From Glycomyces albidus (GTDB taxonomy: Bacteria; Actinomycetota; Actinomycetes; Mycobacteriales; Micromonosporaceae): a stretch of 64,000 bases of DNA. The DNA lies in assembly GCF_009451885.1 (NCBI RefSeq), contig NZ_WIAO01000023.1, positions 27,921 to 91,920 on the forward strand, written 5' to 3'. How positions within the stretch are numbered: the stretch's first letter is position 1; every line of letters begins with the position of its first letter. A model generated the notes under the pieces. The model did no database searches. It had not been told where the DNA came from and saw only the letters and a list, made by a program, of their open reading frames with translations. The position numbers and the translations under genes were made by a program. Shown here one piece after another: positions 61,940 through 64,000 of the stretch.

Positions 61940-63658
61940 ATGACCAAGAGGCGCAATCTGCCCGCCATCTTCGCCACGGCGGCCCTGGCGGCTTCAGCGT
62001 GCACCGACGGCGACGACACCGACGGCGGCGCCGACCCGAGCAGCATGTCGATCGACGACTTCCCCCGCGACCAGACCCTCTACACGACCGGCGCGGCCTG
62101 GGGCCCTCCCACCGACTTCAACCCGATCTCAGCGGGGCAGGTCACCGGCCTCAACGGCCTCGGATACGAACACCTCTTCCTGTTCGACACCGTCGAGCAG
62201 CGGCTCACCCCCTGGCTCGCCGAATCCGGCGCCTGGACCGGCGACCTCGAGTTCGAGGTCGTCCTGCGCGAGGGGATCACCTGGAGCGACGGCAATCCGC
62301 TCACCGCCGAGGACGTGGCGTTCACCTTCGAACTCGGCAGGATCGACGGCGTGCCCTTCCGCAGCGTCTGGGACTGGCTCGACTCCGTCGAAGTCGTCGA
62401 CGACCGGACGGCCCGCTTCCACTTCCGCGAAGCCCGCCGCCAGGAATGGGACAACCTCCTCTATACCAACGAGATCGTGCCCAAGCACGTCTATTCGAAG
62501 TACACAGAGGACGAAATCCTGACCGGTCCGCTCGACGAGACCCCCGTCGTCTCCGGCCCCTACACCGTCCACAGCGCCGACGACCAGCGCATCGCCTGGG
62601 TCAAGCGCGACGACTGGTGGGCCACCGAGGCGCTCGGCCTCGAAGTGCGGCCCAGGTTCCTCGTCGACCTCGTGACCCCCGGCAACGCCGACGCCCTCAA
62701 CATGCTCGTCGACGGCCGCCTCGACCTGGCCAACAACTTCCTGCCCGGCATCGCCGACTTCCTCGCCGGCGAACCGGAGTTGAGCACCTACTACGACAAG
62801 CCGCCGTTCATGGCCGCCGCGAACACGGCCATGCTCATCCCCAACACCACGCGCGCACCGCTCGACGACCCCGAGTTCCGCCGCGCCATGGCCTTCGCCA
62901 TCAGCCCCGGCGAGATCGTCGACTCCGTCTACGGCGGCATGGTCAGCGAAGCGCACCCGACCGGACTGCTCCCGATCTGGGAGCGCTACTTCGACGCCGA
63001 GGCGATCGAGGAGCACGGCTTCGCGTTCGAGCCGTCCCAGGCGATCGAGATCCTCCAGGCCGCCGGGTACACCGACGAGGACGGCGACGGCTTCGTCGAG
63101 ACCCTCGACGGCGACAAGGTCGAGATGAAGCTCATCGTCCCCACCGGCTGGACCGACTGGGAGGACGCCGCCCGCTCGATCGCCAACGGCCTGCGCGACG
63201 TCGGCATCAACGTCACCGAGGAGTTCATCGACGCGGCCGAGGTCGACGCCGCCCGCACCTCCGGCGACTTCGACCTCCTCATCAACAACAACAGCCGTAT
63301 CACCAACTCCCCGTGGAGCCACTACCGGTACCTGTTCGAGCTGCCGATCGGCGAGGCCCAGAACACCGGCAACTTCTCCCGCTGGCAGAACGACCACGCC
63401 TGGGAGCTGACGCAGGAACTCGCCACCGTCGCCACCGACGACCCGCGCTACCCCGAGCTCATCGGCGAACTGCAGCGCATCTCGCTCCAGGAGCTGCCCG
63501 CGATCCCGATCTGGTACAACGGCGCCTGGTCCCAGGCCAGCAACGCCGTGTGGACCGACTGGCCCTCGGAGGAGACCGGCATCTACTCCAGCGTCTGGGA
63601 CGACATGGCCGGCCTCGGGGCGGTCCGGATGCTGACCCAGATCAGACCGGTCGAATAG
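61940..63658 (+). CDS. Family-5 solute-binding lipoprotein (oligopeptide/oligosaccharide type)
   Basis: A 572-aa extracellular receptor. Signal peptide from ATG 61940 with lipobox LAASAC (Cys20). The SBP_bac_5 pattern includes YEHLFLFDTVEQRLTPWLAESG, LEFEVVLREGITWSDGNPLTAEDVAFTFEL, FRRAMAFAISPGEIVDSVYGG and AIEILQAAGYTDEDGDGFVE. Such proteins carry peptides or beta-glucan/cello-oligosaccharides. The usual permease genes do not follow within the window, so this may be an orphan receptor, or its partners lie elsewhere. The frame extends to 61859 without a better start. Confidence 0.92.
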   Translation: MTKRRNLPAIFATAALAASACTDGDDTDGGADPSSMSIDDFPRDQTLYTTGAAWGPPTDFNPISAGQVTGLNGLGYEHLFLFDTVEQRLTPWLAESGAWTGDLEFEVVLREGITWSDGNPLTAEDVAFTFELGRIDGVPFRSVWDWLDSVEVVDDRTARFHFREARRQEWDNLLYTNEIVPKHVYSKYTEDEILTGPLDETPVVSGPYTVHSADDQRIAWVKRDDWWATEALGLEVRPRFLVDLVTPGNADALNMLVDGRLDLANNFLPGIADFLAGEPELSTYYDKPPFMAAANTAMLIPNTTRAPLDDPEFRRAMAFAISPGEIVDSVYGGMVSEAHPTGLLPIWERYFDAEAIEEHGFAFEPSQAIEILQAAGYTDEDGDGFVETLDGDKVEMKLIVPTGWTDWEDAARSIANGLRDVGINVTEEFIDAAEVDAARTSGDFDLLINNNSRITNSPWSHYRYLFELPIGEAQNTGNFSRWQNDHAWELTQELATVATDDPRYPELIGELQRISLQELPAIPIWYNGAWSQASNAVWTDWPSEETGIYSSVWDDMAGLGAVRMLTQIRPVE

Positions 63659-63671
63659 CGCCCGGCCGAGC

Positions 63672-63699
63672 GGCGCCTCGGCCGTCCGGCGGAGGCGCC
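63672..63699. terminator. GC hairpin after the binding-protein gene
   Basis: An 8-bp inverted repeat (63672-63679 and 63692-63699) with a 12-base loop just after the stop codon. Overlapping GC-rich alternatives exist, so this is a moderate terminator call. Confidence 0.5.
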
Positions 63700-63783
63700 C
63701 GGCCGGAAACCGGTCGAACGACCGAAGGGGAACGAGCGGACCGGTGCGAGACTTCGGCGGATGAACAGCGCAGCGGCGGTCCG

Positions 63784-64000
63784 ATGACCGCGATGGTCCC
63801 CGGACTTTCCATGTCCCCCTTGGAGATCCTGGCGGTGCTCGGCGCCGTCGCGCTGGTGTCGGCCCGCTGGCTGCCGCCGCGCGCCCGCCGCCCGGTCCTG
63901 TACGCCGGCGCCGCGGTGGTCGCGGCCGCCGGCGCCGCCCTGGCGCTGCTCGGCCTCCGGTGGCAGATGGCCCCGGTCTTCGCCGGCGCCGCCGCCGTCG
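63784..64000 (+). CDS. Start of a membrane-anchored protein, cut by window end
   Basis: ATG 63784 opens a frame reading MTAMVPGLSMSPLEILAVLG, then two hydrophobic stretches and RRPVLYAGAAVVAAAG and LRWQMAPVF. This resembles the multi-helix N-terminus of actinobacterial alpha/beta hydrolases of the PAF-acetylhydrolase type, where an RWQM motif precedes the catalytic domain. The catalytic part is outside the window, so this is a guess. An 8-codon ORF (63761-63787) overlaps the start as ATGA. Confidence 0.5.
   Translation, partial: MTAMVPGLSMSPLEILAVLGAVALVSARWLPPRARRPVLYAGAAVVAAAGAALALLGLRWQMAPVFAGAAAV

Overview
This is one 64 kb stretch of a very GC-rich chromosome. Codon third positions are almost all G/C. 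Regulatory gaps are visibly more AT-rich than the genes. Gene content points to a saprophytic actinomycete: Tat- and Sec-exported glycoside hydrolases with ricin-type (RICIN) lectin domains, sugar ABC importers without their own ATPase, Ku with a LigD-type polymerase, a TipA-like MerR regulator, and many MarR/GntR/LacI regulators. Glycomyces or a relative would fit, but nothing seen here proves the genus. No rRNA, tRNA, CRISPR array, insertion sequence or phage gene was seen.

Layout. 1-5.2 kb: GH2 beta-galactosidase (cut by the window start), GH36 alpha-galactosidase, small NTF2-like protein. 5.3-17.4 kb: exported GH95 alpha-L-fucosidase with RICIN domain, a ribose/fructose-type ABC importer on the minus strand, a Tat-exported GH2 beta-galactosidase with RICIN domain, and a clan GH-A hydrolase with RICIN domain. 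17.7-21.5 kb: LplB/LplC-like permeases plus lipoprotein binding protein, preceded by a probable 20-codon leader peptide. 21.5-25.7 kb: FecCD-type metal/cofactor importer with MFS exporter, translationally coupled behind a Zur/Fur-like palindrome. 26-35.5 kb: housekeeping and accessory genes (two lipoproteins, subtilisin-like protease, membrane protein, Ku, LigD-like polymerase, methyltransferase, dihydrofolate-reductase-like protein). 35.7-41.2 kb: VOC protein, intracellular GH51 arabinofuranosidase, ribA with a divergent MarR, and a second MarR divergent from an alpha/beta hydrolase. 41.2-48.9 kb: a five-gene operon (sugar-binding lipoprotein, two permeases, enolase-superfamily enzyme, exported beta-helix/RICIN enzyme) controlled by a divergent FadR-type GntR. 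49-56.5 kb: CE1-like esterase with RICIN domain, GH43-CBM6, LacI regulator, free RICIN lectin, second GH43, GntR. 56.7-64 kb: PhyH oxygenase with an 86-aa partner and AraC regulator, DUF2786 protein, VOC-MerR operon, family-5 binding lipoprotein, and the start of a membrane-anchored protein.

How it fits together (inference). Exported enzymes strip fucose, galactose, arabinose/xylose and ester groups from plant hemicellulose or pectin side chains. Lectin domains hold them on the polymer. Several importers take up the fragments, and intracellular GH2, GH36 and GH51 finish them. Two importers have no ATPase gene and would need a shared MsiK-like ATPase.

Most notable signals: (i) a near-identical promoter block of about 58 bp in front of the GH95 and GH2 RICIN genes, with recognisable relatives before the esterase and lectin genes; (ii) a 177-bp identical RICIN segment in two different enzymes; (iii) paired palindromic operators at ribA/MarR and hydrolase/MarR, the latter covering a start codon; (iv) the beta-helix/enolase/ABC operon as a possible undescribed polysaccharide-to-sugar-acid pathway.
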